Shown: positions 25,115-33,993 of the stretch, piece after piece
How the letters are laid out: each line of letters starts with the position of its first letter
How positions within the stretch are numbered: position 1 is the stretch's first letter
Assembly: GCA_036388475.1 (NCBI GenBank)
Contig: DASVRT010000020.1
Coordinates: 21,338-85,337, forward strand
Source: JALZHR01 sp036388475
Lineage (GTDB): Bacteria > Acidobacteriota > Blastocatellia > Pyrinomonadales > Pyrinomonadaceae
Direction of reading: 5' to 3'
Length of the DNA: 64,000 nucleotides
Notes under the pieces: model-generated
Told to the model about the DNA's origin: nothing
The model's database searches: none
The model's input: the letters and a program-made list of their open reading frames with translations, nothing else
Position numbers and translations under genes: made by a program

Positions 25115-27394
25115 ATGACAGACTTAGAAGCCTATAAAGATAAATTCAGCGACAGCGGCAGGCGTGTTCTGGACGGCGCGATGAACGAATCGAGACGTCG
25201 CGACCAGAATTATATTTCTATCGAACACATTCTGCACGCTCTGGCTGACGAGGAAGCCGAGCTTTTTAATTCGACGATGCGCGACCTTTCGATTGACCCG
25301 CGCACCGTTCGGCTTCTGTTGGAAAAACGCCTTGAAAGCACCCGTGCGCATACGGGCAAAGGCTTTCGCATCGCGCCTGAAACGACCGACCTTTTTAAAC
25401 GCTCGATGGAACGGGCGCGCTCGCAGGGTCGCCGCGTGATTGACGGAAGCGATATTTTTTATGTCGTCTCGACTGACGAGCGCAGTCTTTTAAACGACAT
25501 TCTGCAAAATTTGGGAGTTCCTTCGGACGAAGTAGCTTCGACGGCGCGAACGCGCATCAAATCGCGCGAGCAGGAAGAAGAGCGCACGCGCAAAAAATAC
25601 GAATTGCCGTCATACTTAAAACATTTCGGCGTGAGCCTTAATAAGCTCGCGCGCCAAGACAAGATTCCGCCGACCATCGGACGCGAATTGGAAATCCGCC
25701 AGATGCTGGAAATTCTCTCGCACCGCGAGCGCTCGAATTCGCCGATGCTCGTCGGCGAGCCGGGCGTCGGCAAAACCGCCGTCGTCGAAGGCTTGGCGCG
25801 GCTTATCGAACTCGAACCGGAAAAAGTTCCCGAACGCCTGCGCAACGCTCACATCGTGCAGCTGCAAATGGGCGGCTTGGTCGCCGGAACGATGCTGCGC
25901 GGAATGTTTGAAGAACGCATCAAAGGCATCATCGACGAAGTCAAGGAAAAGAGCGATATTATTCTTTTCATCGACGAGGCGCACACGATTATCGGCGCGG
26001 GCGCGGCGCTCGGCACTTCCAGCGATGCGGCGAATATGTTCAAATCCGCTCTGGCGCGCGGCGAGCTGCGCATCATCGGCGCGACGACGATAACCGAATA
26101 CAAGGAATACATCGGCGAAGACGAAGCGCTGGCAAGACGTTTTCGTTTAGTCAAAGTCGATGAACCGACGATTAGCGAGACCAAGGAAATTCTTTTGGGT
26201 TTACGTCCGCGACTGGAGAAAAATTATTCGGTGACGATTTCCGACGAAGCCATCAACACGGCGCTGGAAATGGCTCCGAAATACATTCGCAATCTGCATC
26301 TGCCCGATAAGGCAATCGGCTGGCTCGATACGGCTTCGGTCAAAGTCGAAATCAACGAGCCGACTTCGGCAGTCGTCAAACCCGAACACATTATCGACGT
26401 CATCTCGCAGGAATCGCGCATTCCGAAAGATATGATTTTCCGCGACACGACCGACCGCTTCTCGCATATGGAAGACGTTTTAGGTCAGCGCGTTATCGGT
26501 CAGAAAGATGCGGTCAAAGCCGTCGCGCAAAGGCTGCGTCTCAATAAAGGACCTTTGAAGGAAAATCATTACAAACCCGACGGCGTTCTTTTATTTTTAG
26601 GACCGACCGGCGTCGGCAAAACCGAACTGGCGAAAGCGGTTGCCGAATTTATGTTCGGCGACGAAGAGAAAATGGTGCGCATCGATATGTCGGAATACGG
26701 CGACGGCACGGTCGGCATCGAAAAGCTGATCGGAATGCCGCGCGGCATCGTCGGCTCGGAACGCGGCGGAATTCTCACCGAACAGCTTCGGGAAAATCCG
26801 TACACGGTTCTGCTGCTGGACGAAGTCGAAAAAGCTTCGCCGTATTTAATGAATTTGTTTTTGCAGGCTTTTGACGAAGGCTGGATGACGGACGGGCGCG
26901 GCAAGAAAGTTTATTTGTCGGACGCGATTGTCATTATGACTTCGAATTTAGGCTCGGAAAGTTTCAAGAAATACGAAAAACCGCTCGGCTTCGGGCAGAA
27001 AACTCTGGGCGACATCCGCGAAATCAAAGGCGCGGCGATGAAAGCCGCCGAACAGCGTTTCTCGCCGGAATTCCGCAACCGTATTGACGAAATCGTCGTC
27101 TTTTCGCCGTTGATGATGGACGAGGTGCGCGAGATTGCGCGGCTTTATCTGAGCAAATTAAAACGCCAGATGGAACGGCAGGGCAAAATCATCGAAATCA
27201 CGGAAAAAGCGATTGAGCTCGTCACCGAAAAGGGATACAGTCCCGCTTACGGCGCGCGTTTTCTGAAACGTTTTATTGACGAGAAGGTGAAGCTGCCGAT
27301 TACCAATGACTGGAAACTGGCGATGCGCTTTATCGTCGATGCGGAAGACGGCGAGGTAGTCGTCAAAACAATGGATGCTTTCAGCTTAAATTAA
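25115..27394 (+). CDS. ClpA/ClpC-type AAA+ ATPase with atypical pore loops
   Basis: A 759-residue double AAA+ protein of the Clp/Hsp100 class without a ClpB middle coiled-coil domain. Order: Clp N domain (1-145), first AAA+ (GEPGVGKT, ILFIDEAHT), second AAA+ (GPTGVGKT, LLLDEVEKA, IVIMTSNLGS), C-terminal small domain (YGARFLKRFID). The ATP-site residues look intact. Yet the first pore loop reads AGTMLRGMFE instead of the AGxKYRGxFE form seen in the ClpB encoded at 18816, and the second reads GMPRGIVGSERGG instead of GAPPGYVGYDEGG. Both substrate-gripping tyrosines are therefore missing. I see no clear ClpP-binding IGF-type loop. It probably unfolds or remodels a special partner. A terminator follows. 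Confidence 0.9.
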   Translation: MTDLEAYKDKFSDSGRRVLDGAMNESRRRDQNYISIEHILHALADEEAELFNSTMRDLSIDPRTVRLLLEKRLESTRAHTGKGFRIAPETTDLFKRSMERARSQGRRVIDGSDIFYVVSTDERSLLNDILQNLGVPSDEVASTARTRIKSREQEEERTRKKYELPSYLKHFGVSLNKLARQDKIPPTIGRELEIRQMLEILSHRERSNSPMLVGEPGVGKTAVVEGLARLIELEPEKVPERLRNAHIVQLQMGGLVAGTMLRGMFEERIKGIIDEVKEKSDIILFIDEAHTIIGAGAALGTSSDAANMFKSALARGELRIIGATTITEYKEYIGEDEALARRFRLVKVDEPTISETKEILLGLRPRLEKNYSVTISDEAINTALEMAPKYIRNLHLPDKAIGWLDTASVKVEINEPTSAVVKPEHIIDVISQESRIPKDMIFRDTTDRFSHMEDVLGQRVIGQKDAVKAVAQRLRLNKGPLKENHYKPDGVLLFLGPTGVGKTELAKAVAEFMFGDEEKMVRIDMSEYGDGTVGIEKLIGMPRGIVGSERGGILTEQLRENPYTVLLLDEVEKASPYLMNLFLQAFDEGWMTDGRGKKVYLSDAIVIMTSNLGSESFKKYEKPLGFGQKTLGDIREIKGAAMKAAEQRFSPEFRNRIDEIVVFSPLMMDEVREIARLYLSKLKRQMERQGKIIEITEKAIELVTEKGYSPAYGARFLKRFIDEKVKLPITNDWKLAMRFIVDAEDGEVVVKTMDAFSLN

Positions 27395-27417
27395 TTTCAA
27401 AAGCTGTTTAATATTTT

Positions 27418-27454
27418 AAAAAAGCCGTCGAGCCTGAAATTCGACGGCTTTTTT
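27418..27454 (+). terminator. Rho-independent terminator
   Basis: AAAGCCGTCGA (27421-27431) pairs with its complement TCGACGGCTTT around a 9-base loop, with A and T runs on the outside. It ends the ClpA/C-like gene. Confidence 0.88.
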
Positions 27455-27549
27455 GTCGTCCGATTTTTGAAACTGGTGTAGAATAATTTTCGTTTTAATA
27501 TAAAAGCGCAAAATGCTTAAAACGTTTGCGCCCGTGCGGGGCAAAAACC

Positions 27550-28113
27550 GTGACTGATATTACTTTGCTAACCACTTTTCTGATAATCGGCGGCGTCGGA
27601 TTTCTTTTTCTGCTGATTTCCCTTGTCGTCGGCGATATTTTCGACATTCTCGGACTTGATTTCGGTTTGGACGCGAGCCACGATTTCGGCATTTTCGACA
27701 GCCGCGTTATCAGCGTCTTTCTGGTCGCTTTCGGCGGCTTCGGCACCATCGGCACGCAGGTCGGGTTCGGCGCGACCGGCAGCGCGCTGTGCGGTTTGGT
27801 CGGCGGTTTGGCGTTCGGCGCGATTGTTTTTTTCTTCGGAAAATTTCTTTACGGTCAGCAATCGACCAGTTCCGTCCGCGCGGAAGATTTAATCGGGCGC
27901 ACGGCGCAGGTCGTCGTCAATATCAAGCCCGACCAGTTGGGACAGATTTCCTGCCGCATCGGCGACGAAAAAATCGAAAAACTGGCGCGCACGGCGGGCG
28001 GCGAAGAAATAAAAGCCGGTCAGCTCGTTCGCATCGATTCAATCGGCAGCGATTCGGTCATCGTCAGCATCGACGCGGGCGAAGGCTTTTCGCTTTTTTC
28101 CGAAAAGGCTTGA
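27550..28113 (+). CDS. NfeD-like membrane protein
   Basis: A 187-residue protein if started at the GTG at 27550; a GTG at 27526 in the same frame adds eight residues. Three or more hydrophobic helices (about residues 8-30, 50-70 and 80-105) are followed by a soluble OB-fold domain (about 115-187), with LIGRTAQVVVNI, QIGxISCRIG-like and AGQLVRIDSIGSDSVIVS. NfeD proteins are encoded next to flotillins, as here (139 bases upstream of flotillin), and are thought to act with them in membrane domains. Confidence 0.82.
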   Translation: MTDITLLTTFLIIGGVGFLFLLISLVVGDIFDILGLDFGLDASHDFGIFDSRVISVFLVAFGGFGTIGTQVGFGATGSALCGLVGGLAFGAIVFFFGKFLYGQQSTSSVRAEDLIGRTAQVVVNIKPDQLGQISCRIGDEKIEKLARTAGGEEIKAGQLVRIDSIGSDSVIVSIDAGEGFSLFSEKA

Positions 28114-28218
28114 AACAAACCCGTTTTCAGATTAAAATTCGCACAACCCAAAATAAAAATATCAAATTTTGGTTTCCTTATCGCCCGAGTTTCATAAGTT
28201 TCGCGCGTCAATTTTCAG

Positions 28219-28236
28219 GCTTGCCGGCGGGCAAGC
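28219..28236 (+). promoter_or_regulatory. Leader hairpin before flotillin
   Basis: GCTTGCC pairs with GGCAAGC around a 4-base loop. It lies 6 bases before the GAGG ribosome site and 16 bases before the flotillin ATG, so it could influence translation initiation. Short and possibly chance. Confidence 0.35.
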
Positions 28237-28252
28237 ATAAAGTGAGGTAAAA

Positions 28253-29896
28253 ATGTTTGAACTTCCTATTATCGTAATCGCAGTCGTTGTCGCGGTGGTC
28301 GTCTGCCTGCTCATCGCGATGATGCTTTTAAGCAAAAACTACATCAAAGTTTCGCCCAATCAGGCGGCGGTTATTTCCGGTCGCCGCCGCCGGCTGACGG
28401 ACGGCTCGACCGTCGGCTACCGGCAGGTGCGCGGCGGCGCAACGCTCGTCATTCCGTTTCTGGAAAAGGTCGAATTTCTCGATTTAAACGTCATCACCGT
28501 GCCGCTCGCCACATCGCGCGCCTACACTTCGCAAGGCGTTCCGGTTTCGGTCAAAGCCGTCGCCAACGTCAAAATTAAGGGCGACGACGAATCTTTACGG
28601 GCGGCGGCGGAACGCTTTCTGGGAATGCCGAAAGACCAGTTTCACGGGCTGATTTTTCAGACGCTCGAAGGTCACTTGCGGGCAATTCTCGGAACTCTGA
28701 CCGTCGAAGAAATCAACAACGACCGCCAGAGCTTCGCGCAGAAACTGACTTCGGAAGCGGCGGGCGATTTGGAAAAAATGGGCATCGGGCTCGACGCGCT
28801 GACGATTCAGGAAATCTCCGACGACGAAGGTTATCTCGACGCGCTCGGCAAACGCCGGACGGCGGAAGTGAAGCGCGACGCCGAAATCGGGCAGGCGGAA
28901 GCCAATCGCGACTCGAAAATCAAAGCGTCTTTAGCCTTGCAGGAAGGCGAAAAAGTTCGATTGAATACCGAAGCGTTAATCGCGCAATCGAACCGCGAAA
29001 CCGAGATTCAAAAAGCGCAGGTCTCGGCGGAAATCCAGAAAGAACGCGCCAAAGCCAATCAAGCCGGACCGCTCGCGGAAGCAAAAGCACAGCAAGAGGT
29101 CGTGGCGGAAGAAGTCCGCATCGAAAGAATTCGCACGCAGGAACAAATCGCTGTGCAGGAACAGGAAGTTCTGCGCAAGGAAAAAGAACTCGAAGCGACG
29201 GTTGTCAAACAAGCCGAAGCCGACCGGCGCGCCGCCGTTCTGCGCGCCCAGGGCGCACAGGAATCGGCGATTTTAGAAGCCGAAGGTCGCAAACAAGCGC
29301 AAATCGCGCAAGCCGAAGCCGAAGCGCAGAAATTGCAGAAAGAAGGTCAGGGACGAGCGTCGGCAATCGAAGCCGAAGGTCGCGCCGAAGCCGAAAAAAT
29401 CCGCGCGCTCGGTTTAGCCGAAGCCGAAAAATTACAGGCGCAGGGTTTGGCACACGCGAAAGCCACCGAAGCGCAGGGTTTGGCGGAAGCGACCGCCATC
29501 AAGGAAAAAGCCGCCGCCTGGCGCGAATTTAACGACGCCGCGCGCCTTCAGACGATTCTCGAAAAACTGCCTTCGATTATCGAAGCGTCCGCGCCCGTCT
29601 TCCAGGCAGTCGCCGAGCCGCTCGGTAAAATCGACAAGATTGTGATGATTGACCAGGGCGGCAACGGCAATGGTAACGGAAACGGTTCGAGCGGAATCAA
29701 TCGTTTCGCGCAAACCGCGCCGACGATGATTTTTTCCTTGCTGCAACAGCTTCAGGCGCTCGGTTTAAATGTGCCGGACGTGCTGGCGCAGCTCGGCGTC
29801 AACACGGACGGCAAATTGACGAACGGCGCGGAAAAAACCGAAATCAAAATTGTCGAAGAGATAAAATCGGTCGAAGACGGCAACGGCGCAAAGTAA
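28253..29896 (+). CDS. Flotillin family membrane scaffold protein
   Basis: Forms membrane microdomains as oligomers. A 547-residue protein: N-terminal membrane anchor (residues 3-28), SPFH/prohibitin domain (~35-190; ISGRRRRLTDGSTVGYR, QGVPVSVKAVANVKI), a long coiled coil (~200-430) rich in repeated EAEGR, AEAEK and EKLQAQGL words, then a linker with a Gly/Asn repeat and a C-terminal helix region. This matches the long YuaG/YqiK-type flotillins. A GAGG ribosome site lies just upstream. It is encoded after an NfeD-like gene and is closed by a terminator at 29941-29978. Confidence 0.92.
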   Translation: MFELPIIVIAVVVAVVVCLLIAMMLLSKNYIKVSPNQAAVISGRRRRLTDGSTVGYRQVRGGATLVIPFLEKVEFLDLNVITVPLATSRAYTSQGVPVSVKAVANVKIKGDDESLRAAAERFLGMPKDQFHGLIFQTLEGHLRAILGTLTVEEINNDRQSFAQKLTSEAAGDLEKMGIGLDALTIQEISDDEGYLDALGKRRTAEVKRDAEIGQAEANRDSKIKASLALQEGEKVRLNTEALIAQSNRETEIQKAQVSAEIQKERAKANQAGPLAEAKAQQEVVAEEVRIERIRTQEQIAVQEQEVLRKEKELEATVVKQAEADRRAAVLRAQGAQESAILEAEGRKQAQIAQAEAEAQKLQKEGQGRASAIEAEGRAEAEKIRALGLAEAEKLQAQGLAHAKATEAQGLAEATAIKEKAAAWREFNDAARLQTILEKLPSIIEASAPVFQAVAEPLGKIDKIVMIDQGGNGNGNGNGSSGINRFAQTAPTMIFSLLQQLQALGLNVPDVLAQLGVNTDGKLTNGAEKTEIKIVEEIKSVEDGNGAK

Positions 29897-29940
29897 ATTA
29901 AATCGCACTCGATTCAACCTTTTCGCGGAATTTTGGCATC

Positions 29941-29978
29941 AAAGGCTTCGGTGATAAAATCTCACTGAAGCCTTTCTT
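29941..29978 (+). terminator. Hairpin terminator after flotillin
   Basis: AAAGGCTTCGGTGA (29941-29954) pairs with TCACTGAAGCCTTT (29962-29975) with one GU pair, followed by CTTATT. It ends the NfeD-flotillin transcript. Confidence 0.75.
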
Positions 29979-29993
29979 ATTCAGAGAAAATTT

Positions 29994-30713
29994 ATGCAAA
30001 AATTATTATCGGCATTTCTTTTCTTAATCTGTTCGTCTGTTTTTTGCCTCGCGCAGGATTCGCCGCCGAAACCGACGGCGGTGCCCGGCACGGGAAACGG
30101 AAGCGGAAGGGGCGAGACCAACGTCTCGACGCCTTCCAAACCGGCGAATCTTAAAGGCATCGGCATAATTTCCAAGCCGCGCGCAAATTACACCGAAGCG
30201 GCAAAACTAAATGACGTCGAAGGCGTCGTGCGCGTTCGCATAGAATTTCTGGCTTCGGGCGAAATCGGCTCGGTAATTCCCCTTTCCGGTCTGGCTTACG
30301 GCTTGACCGAGCAGGCGTCGGCGGCGGCTCGTAAAATAAAATTCGCGCCGGCAACCAGAGACGGCGTACCTTATTCGGTGGTGAAGATTGTCGAATACGA
30401 TTTTTCGATTTATTACCGCGAAAACGACCCGGATTTGAAAAAAAATGCCGGGATTCTCAAAATGCCCGAACCGGAACACCCGCAGAAAAGCAACTTGAGA
30501 ACCATCGGCGGAAAAGTTCAGGTGAGAGTCGTTTTCGAGACGAACGGAATTATCAGAGTCACAGAAGTTTCCGGCGATTTACCGAAGGATTTTCAGGATG
30601 CGGCGCGAAAAGCCGCGTCTCAGATAAAATTCGACCCCGCGGTTCACAAAAACGGAAGCGCCGTCGTTCAGTCAAAAGTAATCGAATATGAATTTAAACC
30701 GCAAAATGATTAG
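29994..30713 (+). CDS. Exported protein with two TonB C-terminal domains
   Basis: A 239-residue product: signal peptide (residues 1-20, ending CLAQ), a Pro/Gly/Ser-rich linker, then two copies of the TonB C-terminal fold. The first is about residues 58-140 (PRANYTEAAKLNDVEGVVRVRIEF ... ARKIKFAPATRDG) and the second about 155-235 (PEHPQKSNLRTIGGKVQVRVVFE ... ASQIKFDPAVHKNG). No membrane span other than the signal. A tandem pair without ExbBD is odd and suggests a structural or peptidoglycan role rather than energy transfer. The next gene overlaps it by eight bases. Confidence 0.85.
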   Translation: MQKLLSAFLFLICSSVFCLAQDSPPKPTAVPGTGNGSGRGETNVSTPSKPANLKGIGIISKPRANYTEAAKLNDVEGVVRVRIEFLASGEIGSVIPLSGLAYGLTEQASAAARKIKFAPATRDGVPYSVVKIVEYDFSIYYRENDPDLKKNAGILKMPEPEHPQKSNLRTIGGKVQVRVVFETNGIIRVTEVSGDLPKDFQDAARKAASQIKFDPAVHKNGSAVVQSKVIEYEFKPQND

Positions 30714-31497
30714 ACTTTCACAATTATTAACAGTTTTTGCCTTGTTATTCGGAACGGCGATTTCTTCTTTCGCGCAGACGAATAAACCGGACGAAAAAGC
30801 CGAGGCGATTCTGGCGAAAGCCGTCCAAAAGCTCGGCGGCGAAAAATATTTGCAGATAAAATCGGTTGTCGGCAGCGGAAATTTTTCGATTTACCGCGAC
30901 GGTCAATCGCAAATCACGCAGAGCTTTATCGACATTATCGTTTTTCCCGACCGCGAGCGCACCGAATTTAAAACCGGCGGCACGCGCAACATTCAAACCA
31001 ACGTCGGCGACACCGGCTGGCTCGCCGACACTGCCGCCAAAGTCATCAAGGAACAGGACAAAGACCAGATTGAAGGCTTTAAACGCAGTATGCGCACGAG
31101 CCTGGACAATCTTCTGCGCGGCAACTGGCGCCAGAACGCGGCGCTCGGCTTTGTCGGGCGGCGCGAGGCAAGTTTGGGCAAAAGAAACAACGTCGTGAGA
31201 TTGACTTACGCTGACGGTTTCGTCGTCGAATTCGAATTTTCCGACGAAGGCTTGCCGATGAAATCCATCTACAAACGCACGAACGGCGAAGGCGCGGAAG
31301 TCAAGGAAGAAGACCGTTACGCGCAGTTTCTCGACGTCAACGGCATTTTCGCGCCGTTTATCATCGACCATTTCCAAAACGGCGCGCAGACCTCGCGCAT
31401 CAATTATCTGAAAATCGAATACAACAAACCCATTCCCGATTCGGTCTTCAACAAACCGGCGGACGCCAAAGAATTGAAGAAAGATTTAAAACTCTAG
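30706..31497 (+). CDS. Exported protein, outer-membrane lipoprotein-sorting-like fold
   Basis: 263 residues from ATG 30706, which overlaps the end of the TonB-like gene (ATG...TAG); a start at 30688 is also open. A signal peptide (ending SFAQT) is followed by a domain of beta strands and helices with LAKAVQKLGGEKYLQIKSVVGSG, as in proteins annotated as LolA/LolB-like outer-membrane lipoprotein-sorting relatives. Conserved features include EGxAVKEEDRYAQFLDVNGIFAPF near the C-terminus. Function unknown. It ends at a composite hairpin shared with gpmA on the other strand. Confidence 0.75.
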   Translation: MIRLSQLLTVFALLFGTAISSFAQTNKPDEKAEAILAKAVQKLGGEKYLQIKSVVGSGNFSIYRDGQSQITQSFIDIIVFPDRERTEFKTGGTRNIQTNVGDTGWLADTAAKVIKEQDKDQIEGFKRSMRTSLDNLLRGNWRQNAALGFVGRREASLGKRNNVVRLTYADGFVVEFEFSDEGLPMKSIYKRTNGEGAEVKEEDRYAQFLDVNGIFAPFIIDHFQNGAQTSRINYLKIEYNKPIPDSVFNKPADAKELKKDLKL

Positions 31498-31504
31498 AAA
31501 AAAT

Positions 31505-31572
31505 GATGAACGCGGAACGCGGAATTGCAGTTTTTGCGTATCGAATTCCGCGTTCCGCGTTCCGCGTTCATC
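31505..31572. terminator. Bidirectional hairpin of GAACGCGGAAC words
   Basis: The left arm 31505-31526 pairs with the right arm 31544-31572. The right arm carries one extra copy of GCGGAAC, so the pairing can slip. It lies between convergent genes (stops at 31497 and 31583). It is another case of the phrase-hairpin group. Confidence 0.78.
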
Positions 31573-31582
31573 GTTCTCCGCT

Positions 31583-32341
31583 TTAGGCTTTATCGTATTT
31601 CGCCTTTCCCTGATTGGCGACGGCTTCCTGCGCCGCTCGAATCGCTTCCTGGTCGCCGAGATAATAACTGTTAACCGGCTTGAAATTCTCGTCAAATTCA
31701 AAGACGAGCGGAATGCCGGTCGGAATATTGTGTTGGACAATATCTTCGTCGGAAATCGCGTTGAGATATTTCACCAGCGCGCGCAGGGAGTTGCCGTGCG
31801 CGGCGATAATCAGGCGGCGTCCGGCTTGAACTTTCGGCAGAATCTCGGTTTGAAAATACGGCACGACGCGCTCGACGGTTTGTTTCAAAGCTTCGGCTTT
31901 CGGGAATTTTCCCGCTTCGATTCCCAAATATCGCGGGTCTTTGCCGAGCCATCGCTCGTCGGTTTCGAGCAGTTCGGTCGGCAGAACGTCGTAGCTTCGC
32001 CGCCAGATTAAAACCTGTTCCTCGCCGTATTGCGCGGCGGTTTCGGTTTTGTTCAAGCCTTGCAGCCCGCCGTAATGTCGCTCGTTCAGAAGCCACGATT
32101 TCGTCTCCGGAATCCACATCAAATCCATCTCGTCCAGAATAATCCAGAGCGTTCGTATCGCGCGTTTCAACACTGAAGTGTAAGCTTCGTCAAAAGTAAA
32201 ACCTTCGGCTTTCAGCAGCTGTCCCGCCGCTTTCGCTTCTTCCCTGCCCTTTTCCGAAAGGTCGACGTCTTTCCAGCCCGTAAAACGGTTTTCCTTGTTC
32301 CATTGGCTCTCGCCGTGTCTGATTAAAACCAATTTATGCAT
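31583..32341 (-). CDS. gpmA: 2,3-bisphosphoglycerate-dependent phosphoglycerate mutase
   Basis: Interconverts 3- and 2-phosphoglycerate in glycolysis. A 252-residue protein of the histidine phosphatase fold: LVLIRHGESQWNKENRFTGWKDVDLSEKG with the phospho-accepting His, FTSVLKRAIRT-type segment, ERHYGGLQGLNK with the acid Glu region, and AAHGNSLRALVKYL with the second His. Normal length for GpmA. Transcribed alone; a hairpin lies on its 3' side. Confidence 0.97.
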   Translation of the reverse strand: MHKLVLIRHGESQWNKENRFTGWKDVDLSEKGREEAKAAGQLLKAEGFTFDEAYTSVLKRAIRTLWIILDEMDLMWIPETKSWLLNERHYGGLQGLNKTETAAQYGEEQVLIWRRSYDVLPTELLETDERWLGKDPRYLGIEAGKFPKAEALKQTVERVVPYFQTEILPKVQAGRRLIIAAHGNSLRALVKYLNAISDEDIVQHNIPTGIPLVFEFDENFKPVNSYYLGDQEAIRAAQEAVANQGKAKYDKA

Positions 32342-32402
32342 AATTTTAAAAGTTTAATTTTAGTCTGAACGACAATTTTAACAGACCGTTGCGCCAAAAT
32401 AA

Positions 32403-32430
32403 AAAACAGTTTGACGCGTCAAACTGTTTT
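32403..32430 (-). terminator. Perfect 28-bp palindromic terminator
   Basis: AAAACAGTTTGACG and its exact complement meet at 32416/32417 with no loop. A/T runs lie on both sides, so on the minus strand the stem is followed by T-rich sequence. It ends the minus-strand gene at 32463. Confidence 0.75.
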
Positions 32431-32462
32431 GATTTTTTCGTTATTCATTTTCCGCTTGTTTA

Positions 32463-33206
32463 TTATTGCGCTGCCGCTTGCGCCGCTGCGCCTTTCCAAT
32501 TCTCGAAAAATACGTCAACGTCAATCCAACCCATTATGTCGGACGAATTTCGTTTTTTTCTTTTGATGGCGTCGTATCCGACGGAAGGTCCGCCCTGTCC
32601 GGAATCGGCGGTCGTCATCGATTCCCCGTTCATCGCTATGATGATGCCGACGTGCTGATACATACCGCCGCGTTTTCCTATCTGGAAAAAATCGCCGGGC
32701 TTGGGAGATTTGCCGGGCGTCGGATACCAATTCCAGGCGGTTCCGCCGGCATTGGGCAAATCGAAGGAGTGAAAATATCTTTTGGCTAATCCGCCTTCGG
32801 CTAACGCTTTTCTGACGACGACGCCTAAAAAGGCGTTGCAGGTGGTCGTCGTTCCGACCGATTTGACCATCGAAGACAGATTAAAATCAATCGTGCCGCT
32901 CATCAGTTGCGCGCTTTCCGCGTATTCTTTCCGGCGATATTCAATCATATATTTCGCTCTGTCCATTATCGCCCGCGCCCTTTGCTGATACTTGATCACG
33001 CTTAAATCTTCGCCCTTTCCGGCAGCTATATGGTTGATAGCTCTCTGCGTATCTTCCTGAATCCAAATCGACTCCAAGCTCGACTGATTCATACCCGTCC
33101 ACTCCTGAAATAATACTCCGTTCGTATCCGAACGAATCTCCGATGATTCGCCCGGCAACAGGTTAGTCACTTTGTTGATAATCCATTCTCTGACGTTTTC
33201 ACTCAT
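32463..33206 (-). CDS. Possible papain-fold (NlpC/P60 or CHAP-like) hydrolase
   Basis: A 247-residue protein with no signal peptide. The middle part carries a possible Cys-His pair: TTCNAFLGVVV around residue 122 and YQHVGIIIA around residue 185, with SGQGG after it; the block PTPGKSPKPGDFFQIGKRGG precedes the His. This order (Cys, then a PGD loop, then HVGI) is seen in NlpC/P60 and CHAP amidases that cut peptidoglycan stem peptides. Function is inferred from this pattern only. It may be an effector or immunity partner. The N-terminal ~100 residues are not recognised. Confidence 0.55.
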   Translation of the reverse strand: MSENVREWIINKVTNLLPGESSEIRSDTNGVLFQEWTGMNQSSLESIWIQEDTQRAINHIAAGKGEDLSVIKYQQRARAIMDRAKYMIEYRRKEYAESAQLMSGTIDFNLSSMVKSVGTTTTCNAFLGVVVRKALAEGGLAKRYFHSFDLPNAGGTAWNWYPTPGKSPKPGDFFQIGKRGGMYQHVGIIIAMNGESMTTADSGQGGPSVGYDAIKRKKRNSSDIMGWIDVDVFFENWKGAAAQAAAQ

Positions 33207-33290
33207 ATTTCTTAAACCTTTTATTAAATTATTAAAATCTCGTTCGATAGTCGGACGGTTTTATCTCAAGCTTTTTGCGCTGCGCCGGAA

Positions 33291-33375
33291 AAGAACAGCC
33301 GCGAAACTACAGGAAAGAACGCGAAAGGAAATAAATAATTTTCGCGTTCTTTCGCGTAGTTTCGCGGCTGTTCTT
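33291..33375. repeat. 36-bp hairpin of GCCGCGAAACTAC words
   Basis: Arms 33291-33326 and 33340-33375 differ at two of 36 positions. The stem is made of GCCGCGAAA and GAACGCGAAA words, alike to the outer layer of the hairpin at 59657-59857. It lies between two same-strand minus genes, downstream of the protein ending at 33397. Confidence 0.8.
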
Positions 33376-33396
33376 GTTTAGCGTCTCAACTCAGGC

Positions 33397-33960
33397 TTAA
33401 ATCACCCATTCGTCGTGAACGACGGCAAGCAGATACCACTGCGCGCCGCTTTTTTCGAAAACCAGGTAGAGCGTGCTCCAGCCCATCACGTCGCCGTCCT
33501 TGCTTTCCGGAAAGTTGTAGCCGACAAATTTCGCCTTCGGGTAAGTTTCCCTGACATTGAAAACGCCGTTTCCGTAGCCAATCTGTTTGTCGTAGGAAAC
33601 GCCCGGCGCGCGCACGTAATTGCGGTCATAGATGAATTTTTTGTAATACTCCGGAAAACCAACGTTTATCGGGTCGCCGGAACCGTCGAACGCGCCCCAG
33701 ACATAAGTTCGCCGAAGCAGGAAAAGGCTCGGAACCTGAGCTTTTTTGAAAACCAAATCCGATTTTTCCAGATAACCGTAAGGCGCGATACGCAAACCTT
33801 TAGTCGGATGCACGAAACGGGCGACCGTTTTCAGGTCTTTGTTTTTCAGCGCCGCGACGATTTTATTCGCCGCCGCCATAACTTCTTTTTTCTGCGCCTG
33901 AGCGTTGACCGAAGCGAATAAAATTAATGCCAAAAGCGACCATAAAACTTTTCTTTTCAT
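33397..33960 (-). CDS. Exported hypothetical protein
   Basis: A 187-residue product with a signal peptide (residues 1-22, ending AQA), then a compact domain. Notable words: KNKDLKTVARFVHPTKGLRIAPYGYLEKSDLVF, YKKFIYDRNYVRAPGV and MGWSTLYLVFEKSGAQWYLLAVVHDEWVI. The last strand set resembles SnoaL/NTF2-like folds, but I do not place it in a named family. A ribosome site GGAGGAG-like (CGTCTCCTCTC on the plus strand) lies just before the ATG. Role unknown, probably periplasmic. Confidence 0.7.
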   Translation of the reverse strand: MKRKVLWSLLALILFASVNAQAQKKEVMAAANKIVAALKNKDLKTVARFVHPTKGLRIAPYGYLEKSDLVFKKAQVPSLFLLRRTYVWGAFDGSGDPINVGFPEYYKKFIYDRNYVRAPGVSYDKQIGYGNGVFNVRETYPKAKFVGYNFPESKDGDVMGWSTLYLVFEKSGAQWYLLAVVHDEWVI

Positions 33961-33993
33961 AAAACGTCTCCTCTCTGAAAGCGAAAAAAGCTT

